Source of the DNA: Barthelona sp. PCE
Lineage: Eukaryota; Metamonada: BaSk clade
DNA length: 64,000 bases
Reading direction: 5' to 3'
Assembly (NCBI GenBank): GCA_040285745.1
Contig: JAUFOR010000004.1
Span: 806,001-870,000, forward strand
The notes under the pieces were generated by a model. That model made no database searches. It saw nothing but the letters and a program-made list of their open reading frames with translations, and had not been told where the DNA came from. This document shows, piece after piece, positions 35,654 to 43,073 of the stretch; within the stretch, counting starts at the first letter, position 1, and the number at the start of each line of letters is the position of its first letter. The translations under genes were made by a program, and so were the position numbers.

Positions 35654-37084
35654 ATGATGAAATTGTCTTGCCACACGTGCGTGTGGCTCATTCTGGTGTG
35701 TTTACTGTTAGTATCAGGGTCGAAAGAGTATCCCGTGTTTGGAGATACCTTTAGCAAATTTACCGTCAACAAAGATCTCTTTTACCAAGAGGCTGGTTCT
35801 CTCCACCGTGTAACAAACTGTTTCCCTTCTTTTTGCCGTTTGCTATCAGATAGACGTAATGTGTGCATTTTTTCAAGAAGAATTAACCCTGAATGTCCTT
35901 TCAAGGTTGCTGAGTTAATTGACAAGGAGGTTTCTTTGCTGAAATCCATTGTTGTTGATGATTTAATCTCACCTGAAGATATAATGGAAACATCAAATGC
36001 CATCTACATCCTTGACAGTGGTTATCGCAATTCACTAACATCCACTCCCCCTGCTTATGTTTTCCACGTCACAAAGCAGTTCCATGTTCATCAACGCTTC
36101 CCTTTGCATACATGTCTACTCAAAGGTAGCTGGCCTACGAAAATGACAATAACACGCACAACAAGGGAGATATACATATCTGACAGTGGTATGGACAGTC
36201 TCATTGATCCAACTGTGTTTGTTAATGCATTGGTTGGGCTCGATCTCGATACAGGTGATTGTATTCGAGTTTTTAACAATAGCAAATTCGTGATGCCTGA
36301 TCCAACACTACCTTTCCGATTCCTATCCTCCGATAAAAACCCACTGACGATGGGAATCCATGCTATAACTGCTTCTTTCGATGACGAATATGTCTATTTT
36401 GCCTCATTCAACTCGGACACACTTTGTGAAATAGCAATCGATGTTATATGGGACTCCATGCTCAATGCCAGTAACCATGTATCATGCAGGAGCACCTTTG
36501 GTAATATTGCTGGTCTGGAAGTATCTTGTGCAGATAATGTTTTCTTATTGGATGCAACCCACTCTACATTATTTGCAACATCACATAAGAGGGAGTTACA
36601 GCATGTTGCAGACTTTTCTCATTCTCGAATTCTCCCCCTTGATGTCTATTATGAACCAAACTCATATGATATACAAATTTTTCAGGGTAACTTAAATGAA
36701 TACATACATTCGACAGAAAAGAGCAAACCCATTCAATTTTCATTGAGTTACGTATATGTTTCGATGGCAGGAGACGGGAAGGCGTGCCTGAGCAGGCTCC
36801 CTGTTGATGAATTAGGGAATTGGATTACCAACCCTCCACAACCACACTCTTCATTCTTTTGGATCGTTTGCCTCATTTTACTTTTCTTTATTTCCTTCGT
36901 TTTTGGATGCTTTATAGGACAAACAAGTATTTACCGAAGCGTTACTAAGCTGAAGCAAAGACTGCAGTTGGCTTTTGAGAAATTGGAAAATGAGTTGCAT
37001 GAAATTAACCTTGACAGCGACATCGAAGAGCAAACTGGAGAAGTGGATGCGTCCATGCTCGCCCATATCAAACGTCGCCGTTAG
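35654..37084 (+). CDS. Yellow/MRJP-like beta-propeller, type I membrane protein
   Basis: The 476-residue product has a cleavable-looking signal peptide (about 1-22, LILVCLLLVSGS), an extracellular/luminal beta-propeller region (about 30-390), one transmembrane helix (about 399-421) and a cytosolic tail with a short coiled coil ending KRRR. Propeller landmarks recall the Yellow/major royal jelly family: NAIYILDSGYRN, KMTITRTTREIYISDSG, a TGDCIRVFNNSKFVMPDP-type strand, and MGIHAITASFDDEYVYFAS. Several Cys suggest disulfides. The family is known from insects, bacteria and scattered microbes, so transfer is possible. The C-terminal membrane anchor is unusual for it. Either of two adjacent ATGs (35654, 35657) can start. 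The TAG stop overlaps the MsrA stop on the other strand. Confidence 0.6.
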   Translation: MMKLSCHTCVWLILVCLLLVSGSKEYPVFGDTFSKFTVNKDLFYQEAGSLHRVTNCFPSFCRLLSDRRNVCIFSRRINPECPFKVAELIDKEVSLLKSIVVDDLISPEDIMETSNAIYILDSGYRNSLTSTPPAYVFHVTKQFHVHQRFPLHTCLLKGSWPTKMTITRTTREIYISDSGMDSLIDPTVFVNALVGLDLDTGDCIRVFNNSKFVMPDPTLPFRFLSSDKNPLTMGIHAITASFDDEYVYFASFNSDTLCEIAIDVIWDSMLNASNHVSCRSTFGNIAGLEVSCADNVFLLDATHSTLFATSHKRELQHVADFSHSRILPLDVYYEPNSYDIQIFQGNLNEYIHSTEKSKPIQFSLSYVYVSMAGDGKACLSRLPVDELGNWITNPPQPHSSFFWIVCLILLFFISFVFGCFIGQTSIYRSVTKLKQRLQLAFEKLENELHEINLDSDIEEQTGEVDASMLAHIKRRR

Positions 37085-37614
37085 TGGCTACTTTCAGCAA
37101 TGTATTTTTTTAATTTTTCCACTTTCGGAGCCACAACAAACTGACAGTATCCATTTGTCGATCCGCTTCGGTTGAAATAATCCTGGTGATATGCCTCTGC
37201 CTTGTGGAACAGTCTCAATGGCCGCACAAGCGTCGTGTATTCGTCTCTCATGAAAGTCGTAACGATATCGAGCTGTTCCTGATTCGAGTAGAAAATACAG
37301 CTTTGATATTGTGTTCCAACATCATTACCCTGCCTATTCAGCTGCGTTGGATCGTGTGCCCTGAAAAATAGATCCAAAATTCTTTGCAAATTCCTCTCCC
37401 CTTCATTGTACTCAACACGTACTACTTCTATGTAATTATTTGGATCCTCTTTGTGATTCGCGCTACACACAGCTTCGTAAGTTGGGGGATATGCTGGATC
37501 CTGATCCGCTGGGGATGAATACCCTGAAGATGCGTTCGAAACAAATGGAAGTTCCATTATGATAGCTTCAAGACACCAAAAACAGCCTGCGCCCAGAACA
37601 ATAGTAGACTTCAT
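37081..37614 (-). CDS. MSRA: Peptide methionine sulfoxide reductase MsrA
   Basis: The 177-residue product has the MsrA active-site motif GCFWC at residues 10-14, the SSGYSSPADQDPAYPPTYEAVCS segment, VRVEYNEG, DLFFRAHDPTQLNRQGNDVGTQYQSCIFY and the FHKAEAYHQDYF block, all typical of the family. It reduces methionine-S-sulfoxide in proteins using thioredoxin-type electrons, with Cys11 as nucleophile. A Cys near residue 157 (NGYCQF) may act as the resolving residue. There is no targeting peptide, so a cytosolic location is expected. The last 4 bp overlap the 3' end of the MRJP-like gene. Confidence 0.95.
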   Translation of the reverse strand: MKSTIVLGAGCFWCLEAIIMELPFVSNASSGYSSPADQDPAYPPTYEAVCSANHKEDPNNYIEVVRVEYNEGERNLQRILDLFFRAHDPTQLNRQGNDVGTQYQSCIFYSNQEQLDIVTTFMRDEYTTLVRPLRLFHKAEAYHQDYFNRSGSTNGYCQFVVAPKVEKLKKYIAESSH

Positions 37615-38063
37615 TTTTTTGCGGGTTAAAAATAAGTTTGAATAAAAGGTGACCTGTAAAGAAGGATAAAATTTGTATTACGATATTTAAGGGTAACCAG
37701 ATTAATAGTTAGGGTTTATGATGCAAAATTGAAATGATTTCCTCAATGAAATATCCCAGTAGATATGCAGAATCCGGAATTTGAAAAATCAGTGTATACA
37801 ACATTATCAATCAAGATTTCACAATTAAACAGTCCTGAATAACCAATCTCCCTGCTTGACATTTATCAAAAGCTAATAAACAACCTTCGAATATTGGGGT
37901 CACAGTCGGATTTTCAAAAACCTCTAAAAATGCATGTGACTCCAACCAAACAATTTCCACACTCACAGCGCCTGGTTTTTCCTACCAGTCTAAGACACAA
38001 ACTTGCTTTACCGTTTTAATCTCTGCTCTTTAATTGACTCCAGACTTTTTTGTTTGCTTGGGA
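37615..38063. other. Divergent intergenic, 449 bp
   Basis: The region separates MsrA (minus) and an unknown plus-strand gene. An ACCTTTTATTC motif facing MsrA lies at 37641-37652. No RNA gene was recognised. Confidence 0.5.
37641..37652 (-). promoter_or_regulatory. Initiator-like ACCTTTT motif
   Basis: The minus strand reads TCACCTTTTATT, 27-38 bp upstream of the MsrA ATG. Confidence 0.35.
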
Positions 38064-39638
38064 ATGCAGTGGCCAACAATTGCCGTTGAAACGCGAACGA
38101 AATTCTCGTTTGCGTTGCAAAGGGATATCATTAATCAGTATCCATTATTGGGTGCAGCAAATTTTGAATTGACTCTTCCTACAGAACTTGAGAACCACAA
38201 ATACCTCATATTCCTACTTTTTGATAGTCTGAGCAATAACCAAAATATTTTTTTCGTAAGACATGCATTAATGGCACGTTTTGAAGCAGCTGTTGAGTTA
38301 TATTTCAGCAAGACAAGGGTAAAGCTGCTGTCTGTGGATGAAAAAGAGTATTTATTGGGTCTTCTGTACAAACTGGCATATTTGATTGGAAGTGATCCAG
38401 TTCTGCGCTATCTTGGAACAACAGATGCAGTTCAAGAGTTCATCAACCAAGGCCTTAACTGTATCTTAAAGTTTTGTTTTGCACTGCAATCATTAGGTGC
38501 ACAACTTCATGAAGTTCTTGTTGGATTTCTTAAATTTCCAACCATATTACTCAATTTATACAGTCATGGAAGCTTTTTAGAGATGTTTAAACCAGTACTA
38601 TTCAACATAATTGAGAAGTTTATGGATTTAGATCCTTATTTAATCAACGTGGTTGATTTCTGGTTATTTATCAAGCTTATCAATCAAATCGATGGTGAGT
38701 TATTGAATATTTTTTTTGATAGCCCCCTCAGTTTAAAATTTTTGAATCAAGATCTATTTATAAATGATTGTTTGGAAAATAGCTTGGAAAAGAGAAATGA
38801 AGATCATAAATGTGTTCGATTAAATTATCAATCAAGCGTCTATAATATTGTTTTGAATATATTATTGTATAGATTGGTGGAATATAACATTAGTCAATGT
38901 ATTATGTTAAATTATTGGTTTCCAACAGTGTTTTTCTTTTCTTTTGATACATTATTCAATTATCTAAAGTGTCAATTAGAGACCAATACAGAGGATTTTC
39001 TTGAAACGGATTTTTGCAAGAATATCTTTATACAATTACAATTTTTTAGTTCAAAACATGACTCTAATGCTATTAATGTAATGAAAAATGTTGATTTTTT
39101 TGCTGAAATGAATCAAAAAATTGAAAAATTAAATCAATTTTCCAACATTCAAATGATTATGTTCTATATTTTGCTTTATCCATATTCTACAGATATTATT
39201 GAAGGTTTTAACTCGTTTTTTACTCAAAAAATTGGGAATTCAAGAGAAAATGGTGTTTTTTTACAACTATTATTTGATTTAAAACATCTAGATGAAGAAT
39301 TAAGCAAAAAATTTTTTAAACATTTTGAGGAGAAAACCATCAGTTATCCATTCAATATGTTATATTATCTTTTACAAATCAATGATCTTTTCTTTAAAGA
39401 ATTAAATGGTGATGATTTTTGTATTGAGTTAAGATCTATTGAAGATTCTATCTTTAGAACAAAACTAGATTCGTTATTAGAACATATAGATAATGAAGGA
39501 TCAAACTCTGATGGTGTTTGGAAACTTTTTAAAATGTTCTTCCAGTTGGTAAAGCTGAAAGATTTTCCTATTAACCTCAAACAGAGTTTTACTCTCATTT
39601 ATAATACCATTATGAAACGTAGTAAACAAATTTTTTAG
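38064..39638 (+). CDS. Hypothetical all-helical protein
   Basis: The first ATG in frame is at 38064 (MQWPTIAVETRTKF), giving 524 residues; a longer frame would need a TTG. The sequence is rich in Leu, Phe, Ile and Asn, with regularly spaced amphipathic helices, and looks like a helical solenoid. No motif or family is recognised. The second half is more AT-rich than neighbouring genes, with many TTT, AAT and ATT codons, suggesting weak codon selection and low expression. It converges on Ras with a 95-bp gap. Confidence 0.65.
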   Translation: MQWPTIAVETRTKFSFALQRDIINQYPLLGAANFELTLPTELENHKYLIFLLFDSLSNNQNIFFVRHALMARFEAAVELYFSKTRVKLLSVDEKEYLLGLLYKLAYLIGSDPVLRYLGTTDAVQEFINQGLNCILKFCFALQSLGAQLHEVLVGFLKFPTILLNLYSHGSFLEMFKPVLFNIIEKFMDLDPYLINVVDFWLFIKLINQIDGELLNIFFDSPLSLKFLNQDLFINDCLENSLEKRNEDHKCVRLNYQSSVYNIVLNILLYRLVEYNISQCIMLNYWFPTVFFFSFDTLFNYLKCQLETNTEDFLETDFCKNIFIQLQFFSSKHDSNAINVMKNVDFFAEMNQKIEKLNQFSNIQMIMFYILLYPYSTDIIEGFNSFFTQKIGNSRENGVFLQLLFDLKHLDEELSKKFFKHFEEKTISYPFNMLYYLLQINDLFFKELNGDDFCIELRSIEDSIFRTKLDSLLEHIDNEGSNSDGVWKLFKMFFQLVKLKDFPINLKQSFTLIYNTIMKRSKQIF

Positions 39639-39733
39639 TATAATCAACATAGGATCACATTTTATTACCCAAAGACAACAATTGCGAATGCGAAAAAGTT
39701 AAGAAACTGAAAAATTCTACATCATATACATGC

Positions 39734-40426
39734 TTAAAGAAGAGCACAGATTCGGGCAAAGAAACCCTTCTGCTCGTTTTCACTCTCTTCAGGGTTAGCC
39801 TTCTCAGCCTCCAGAACCTTAACACACAAATCGTGGAAAGTCTCTTCAATGTTAACCATTTCCTTGGCACTGGTCTCCAAGAAAAGACAACCAAGCTCTT
39901 CAGCAAGAGTCTGACCTTCAGCAAAGGTAATAACGCGGTGCTCATCTTCAAGATCACACTTGTTACCACAAATGATCATGGGAACATCCTTGTTCTGGGC
40001 TTCCTTAATCTGCTGGTGCAGCTCGCTGACCTTATGGAAAGATTCAAGAGAATCAATGGAATAAACGAGAATGAAACCAGATCCGGAATCATAATAAGCT
40101 TCACGGATAGAACTGAACTCCTGCTGTCCAGCAGTATCTAAGATGTCCAAAAGTACAGCGGTACCGTCTACATCATAAGGGCGACGGTGAGAATCTTCGA
40201 TGGTTGGATTATACTAGGTATTAGCTTATTATAACATTTTAGAATCTCGAAATGCTTCGCGGAACTGCTCTCATAACATTTAAAAGAACCTTCGCAAAAC
40301 TGATATTCAAGATTTTTTCTTAAAGTAACGTACCTTCTCGGAAAACTTACCTGAGACAAAGCGCTGGCATAAGCAACTCTTACCTACACCACCTGAACCA
40401 ACAATAACTATCTTAAACTGAGACAT
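39734..40426 (-). CDS. Ras-family small GTPase, one intron
   Basis: Exon 1 is 40334-40426, the intron 40214-40333 (120 bp), exon 2 39734-40213, coding for 190 residues. Motifs: P-loop GSGGVGKS (10-17), an effector region restored by splicing (FSEK-YNPTIEDSHRR), DTAGQQEF for G3, GNKCD for G4 and ETSAKE for G5. The C-terminus is a CaaX box, CALL, whose final Leu predicts geranylgeranylation. The TIEDS effector places it in the Ras/Rap branch rather than Rab or Rho. Gln follows the DTAG glycine (DTAGQ), so normal GTP hydrolysis is expected. It likely acts as a membrane-bound signalling switch; the G-beta gene in the same window also points to receptor signalling. Confidence 0.92.
40214..40333 (-). 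other. 120-bp spliceosomal intron in Ras gene
   Basis: The intron starts GTACGT and ends GCTAATACCTAG, placed between Lys31 and Tyr32 in the effector region. Its length is a multiple of three, but it carries an in-frame TGA soon after the 5' site, so retention would truncate the protein. Confidence 0.9.
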
Positions 40427-40626
40427 AATTGAAAACAAGGAATGAAAACGTTTTACAGGTTTTTATATTCATCTACCGGTTATAAGGAACATTAATACCA
40501 ATTTAAACACACTAATAAGTGACAATTTGCTGTATCTTGAGTATATTTTGAGTATTTTTAAAAATTCTCCCAAAAAACATAATCAACGGTATTTTGTGCT
40601 GTTTCTGAATCAATAAATATATTGTT

Positions 40627-40649
40627 AGCATTCAACGAAGCTGAATGCT
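40627..40649. repeat. Inverted repeat, 8-bp stem, 7-nt loop
   Basis: AGCATTCA and TGAATGCT flank ACGAAGC. It is perfect and sits about 200 bp upstream of both genes. It could be a protein-binding site or part of an unrecognised RNA. Confidence 0.5.
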
Positions 40650-40787
40650 TGTTTCAGAAAGGTTCAAACAACCCCTGTTTCAAAAATCTGTGTTCCTTAT
40701 TCATCTCTGGCTAAGTAATAGTCTGCAACATCGCCCCAAAGTGGTCCATGTGGTCCAAACAAAACGAAAGAAAACACTGTTTCTACA

Positions 40788-40806
40788 ATTTTTTTACTTT
40801 TCACAC
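40788..40806 (+). promoter_or_regulatory. Initiator-like ACTTTTCA motif
   Basis: A T-tract followed by ACTTTTCACACA lies 15-33 bp upstream of the ATG at 40821. It is a one-base variant of the CCTTTTCA core. Confidence 0.35.
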
Positions 40807-40820
40807 ACACAACTTTAAAC

Positions 40821-41063
40821 ATGAGTCTGACAGAGCGAATGGACAGAATAGGGGAGGTTTTCACCAAAGCACTGGATACCGCAGAAGAAAGCCTCATTAA
40901 CTCTGCAAAACATTTGGTTGTTGATCTTAACAGCGAAAAAACCAATGAGGTACATCAACAGCTTGCACTGGGGTATAATTCTAGCCATTTACACTCACTT
41001 AAAGAAGCAATGGCGTGCATAAACGAAATTGCCACATTAGCTTCTTCTGCTGCTGGTGAATAG
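40821..41063 (+). CDS. Small helical protein, possibly Mediator Med11-like
   Basis: The 80-residue product is almost entirely helical (ERMDRIGEVFTKALDTAEESLINSAKHL; HSLKEAMACINEIATLASS). The pattern of two helices with LNSEKTNE between them resembles Med11, a small head-module subunit of the Mediator complex, but the match is short and a BLOC/SNARE-like small helical protein is also possible. The ATG at 40821 is clean and is preceded by a T-rich initiator-like motif. It converges on the next minus gene with 31 bp between stops. Confidence 0.5.
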   Translation: MSLTERMDRIGEVFTKALDTAEESLINSAKHLVVDLNSEKTNEVHQQLALGYNSSHLHSLKEAMACINEIATLASSAAGE

Positions 41064-41069
41064 TCTTCA

Positions 41070-41077
41070 TATTTACA
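41070..41077 (-). terminator. Candidate poly(A) signal TGTAAATA
   Basis: It lies 18-25 bp past the stop of the minus-strand frame ending at 41095, but about 200 bp past the stop at 41279. It suggests the minus transcript really ends here. Confidence 0.4.
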
Positions 41078-41094
41078 AAACACAATTCAACACA

Positions 41095-41292
41095 TCATCT
41101 GTCACAAATCTCTGATACTTTTTTCCCATTTTTGCGGACAATACGTACCTTTTTTGCAGGTGACATTGGTACTGATCCTCTTTGTGATTGATACCGACAT
41201 GAAACATTTCTATTCAACATGGAGCCGTGGACTGACCCGCGATGCGCTATCTTAGAAATAAAGGCATCAACCTGACCATCAGATGGTTGCAT
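41095..41292 (-). CDS. Short basic ORF, likely C-terminal part of the 41279-41809 gene or overlapping gene
   Basis: The 65-codon frame starts at an ATG overlapping the end of the upstream frame by 14 bp. The product is basic (SPAKKVRIVRKNGKKVSEICDR at the end). A TGTAAATA 3' motif follows its stop directly, while the upstream frame has none, so both frames probably share one transcript. No intron fitting the local consensus joins them. A one-base change in the TT at about 41293 would fuse the frames, so a sequencing or assembly slip, a real frameshift mutation, or an overlapping second cistron are all possible. Confidence 0.35.
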   Translation of the reverse strand: MQPSDGQVDAFISKIAHRGSVHGSMLNRNVSCRYQSQRGSVPMSPAKKVRIVRKNGKKVSEICDR

Positions 41293-41809
41293 AACTGAAG
41301 TGGTTCAGCTTTACGTTATGCAAAAAATCAAAATTCCATATATCTTTTCCCTCTTGTAAAAGTTTCTCAATCTCTTGAGATTGAAAGAACAATTTCCCAC
41401 AATGACGGGAATACAATACCTTAAGTACGTGAACGAATAACTCAGCAGTTGAGCCAACAGAAGGACAAGAACTAATGTCTAATACATCAGCCAAATCGTC
41501 CACACTGCCCCTAACAGCCAATTCAACGCTGTCCAGCAAAGGTGATAAGAGTCTGCACTTGGGAGAACTACAATCCTGACTTTCATAACACCGTCCACAC
41601 TTACACCGCTTAACCAAAAGCTGCTGCACCCTCTGAACAATACTCGCAATGCTTTGGTTGCGTAGTTTATCTCCTGATATCTCTTCACTCACTAAATCCT
41701 GACAAGCTGCGTTTAACCATATCGAGTGTAAACTATCGGAATAAGCTCCACAATTGAAATTCTTTCGTTTACGCATTGAAGCAGCTATTAAAAGACGCAT
41801 ATCGGACAT
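41279..41809 (-). CDS. Hypothetical protein with Cys cluster
   Basis: The 176-residue frame from the ATG at 41809 (MSDMRLLIAASMRKRKNF) contains a Cys cluster (KRCKCGRCYESQDCSSPKC, about residues 87-105) that could bind zinc, within an otherwise helical protein. The cluster loosely recalls the AZUL zinc finger of UBE3A, which is a weak similarity. It ends in a TGA overlapping the next frame (see 41095-41292). The neighbour upstream is the MBL-like gene, 45 bp away on the same strand. Not recognised further. Confidence 0.5.
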   Translation of the reverse strand: MSDMRLLIAASMRKRKNFNCGAYSDSLHSIWLNAACQDLVSEEISGDKLRNQSIASIVQRVQQLLVKRCKCGRCYESQDCSSPKCRLLSPLLDSVELAVRGSVDDLADVLDISSCPSVGSTAELFVHVLKVLYSRHCGKLFFQSQEIEKLLQEGKDIWNFDFLHNVKLNHFSYATI

Positions 41810-41854
41810 GGGTGCATCCTGTTTGTAACAAAATTTTGAATCTTCAACGCCACA

Positions 41855-42598
41855 TTATCCAAACAGGAAATCGCATGGTATAGCAGAGTACTGTTCAACC
41901 GATGTATAGGATATGCTCCCGTGGTTTGCCTGAACTAGGCAATCAACCGACTTGAACATCGAGTGCGTGAACGGAAGCATGTCATTAAGGAATGAAGACC
42001 CACCACCCAACAAACACCTGAAAGGTTCTTTGGTGCTGTCACTCATTGGCACTTCAAACTCAACTGCAAAGGCTTCCTGTGTGTAATCTGTTGACTTCTT
42101 GCTCTTCACATGCGGGATAAATAATGTAGTTTTAAAAATGCGATCCCGAACAAAACAACGATAACCGTAATGACGCCCTTTTGGGAACATCCCCAACCGC
42201 ATGTGCTCTGAAGGTACACGTACATAATCCCACTCACTGTTTTCGTGAATAACGTCCCAGTCCGTTTCGTCACGTTGAATGTGTGTAAAACGAACTCCAT
42301 CCATCGATCTTATCACGTCACATAACTCTGATGTGTACCCGTTATAGCTATCGTCGGTGTACGTGTTGATTAATTCAATCTCCAGTGCTCCCTGAAGTAA
42401 ATACTCACTGCCCCACAACAATTCAAAAATCCTTTCAAACGCTATGCACCGATATCCTGTGTCAATGATCGCGGCATAATTACCTATTCTGACAACATAA
42501 AACATGTAAGTATGCTGTGTTGGCAGACAGATAAAAGATAGACAAAATGGCAGTTTCAGCTGTTCTCCATCTATCTCTATCACATCAAGCTCGCCCAT
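41855..42598 (-). CDS. Metallo-beta-lactamase-like fold, catalytic residues missing
   Basis: The 247-residue product has a first-strand motif AAIIDTGYRC (about 42-51) and, near the C-terminus, LLGGGSSFLNDMLPFTHSMF followed by VDCLVQANHGSISYTSVEQY, which resembles the late metallo-beta-lactamase (MBL) strand and HHGS-type motif of ComEC-like and other MBL hydrolases. The hallmark HxHxDH metal site is not present. The likely reading is a catalytically dead MBL-fold protein, though divergent enough that the fold itself needs checking. The ATG at 42598 is clean, and the stop follows soon after the NHGS motif, so the usual C-terminal strands are short. No initiator motif is obvious. Confidence 0.45.
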   Translation of the reverse strand: MGELDVIEIDGEQLKLPFCLSFICLPTQHTYMFYVVRIGNYAAIIDTGYRCIAFERIFELLWGSEYLLQGALEIELINTYTDDSYNGYTSELCDVIRSMDGVRFTHIQRDETDWDVIHENSEWDYVRVPSEHMRLGMFPKGRHYGYRCFVRDRIFKTTLFIPHVKSKKSTDYTQEAFAVEFEVPMSDSTKEPFRCLLGGGSSFLNDMLPFTHSMFKSVDCLVQANHGSISYTSVEQYSAIPCDFLFG

Positions 42599-43073
42599 TT
42601 GACCTTTAAAAGATTTAAATATCGGAAATTCACTATTCCCAAAGTCAGAAATGCATGTAAAACTGTCTTACTTCCCACAATCATCTAAAAATAACTGTAA
42701 ATCATCCAAAGTATCAACTGTGCCAGGTTTGCCCCCACAACAACATCATTATTATCGGTCATTGTTGGAAAAAGGTTGGAAATTGTAATCAATACTTTTG
42801 GTAACTATGAGTAAACAATATTTCGAGGGAATAAAATGGATTTAAAGTTAACATCGAACACACATAACGTAAAGTGCAATCTGTACACAATTCCGAACAA
42901 TAAGAATGGTAGATACTATTCTTAAAAGACACTGTGACGCTTCCACCGTTCTAAACCTAACAACATGTAACATGTGAGTACATGAACTAGTTAAATTGCA
43001 GGATAAGAAACGTACTAATACCAGGCAGCTTCTTGTTTTCTTTCCATTTACATTGTTGAAACTCTAATCTCAC
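42599..43073. other. Divergent intergenic, 475 bp, with possible micro-ORF
   Basis: The region separates the MBL-like gene (minus) and importin-5 (plus). On the minus strand at 42668-42762 lies an interrupted small reading frame (see findings). Otherwise it is AT-rich with no recognised RNA. Confidence 0.5.

Larger units (their letters stand above)
40427..40820. other. Divergent intergenic, 394 bp, with hairpin
   Basis: The region separates Ras (minus) and a small plus-strand gene. It contains an 8-bp inverted repeat (40627-40649) and an initiator-like motif for the right gene (40788-40806). No RNA gene was recognised. Confidence 0.5.

Noticed and set aside
41120-41170. A GTACGT 5' splice-like site inside the 65-codon ORF
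   Set aside because: There is no GCTAAY...AG block downstream within a plausible distance, and the frame stays open across it.
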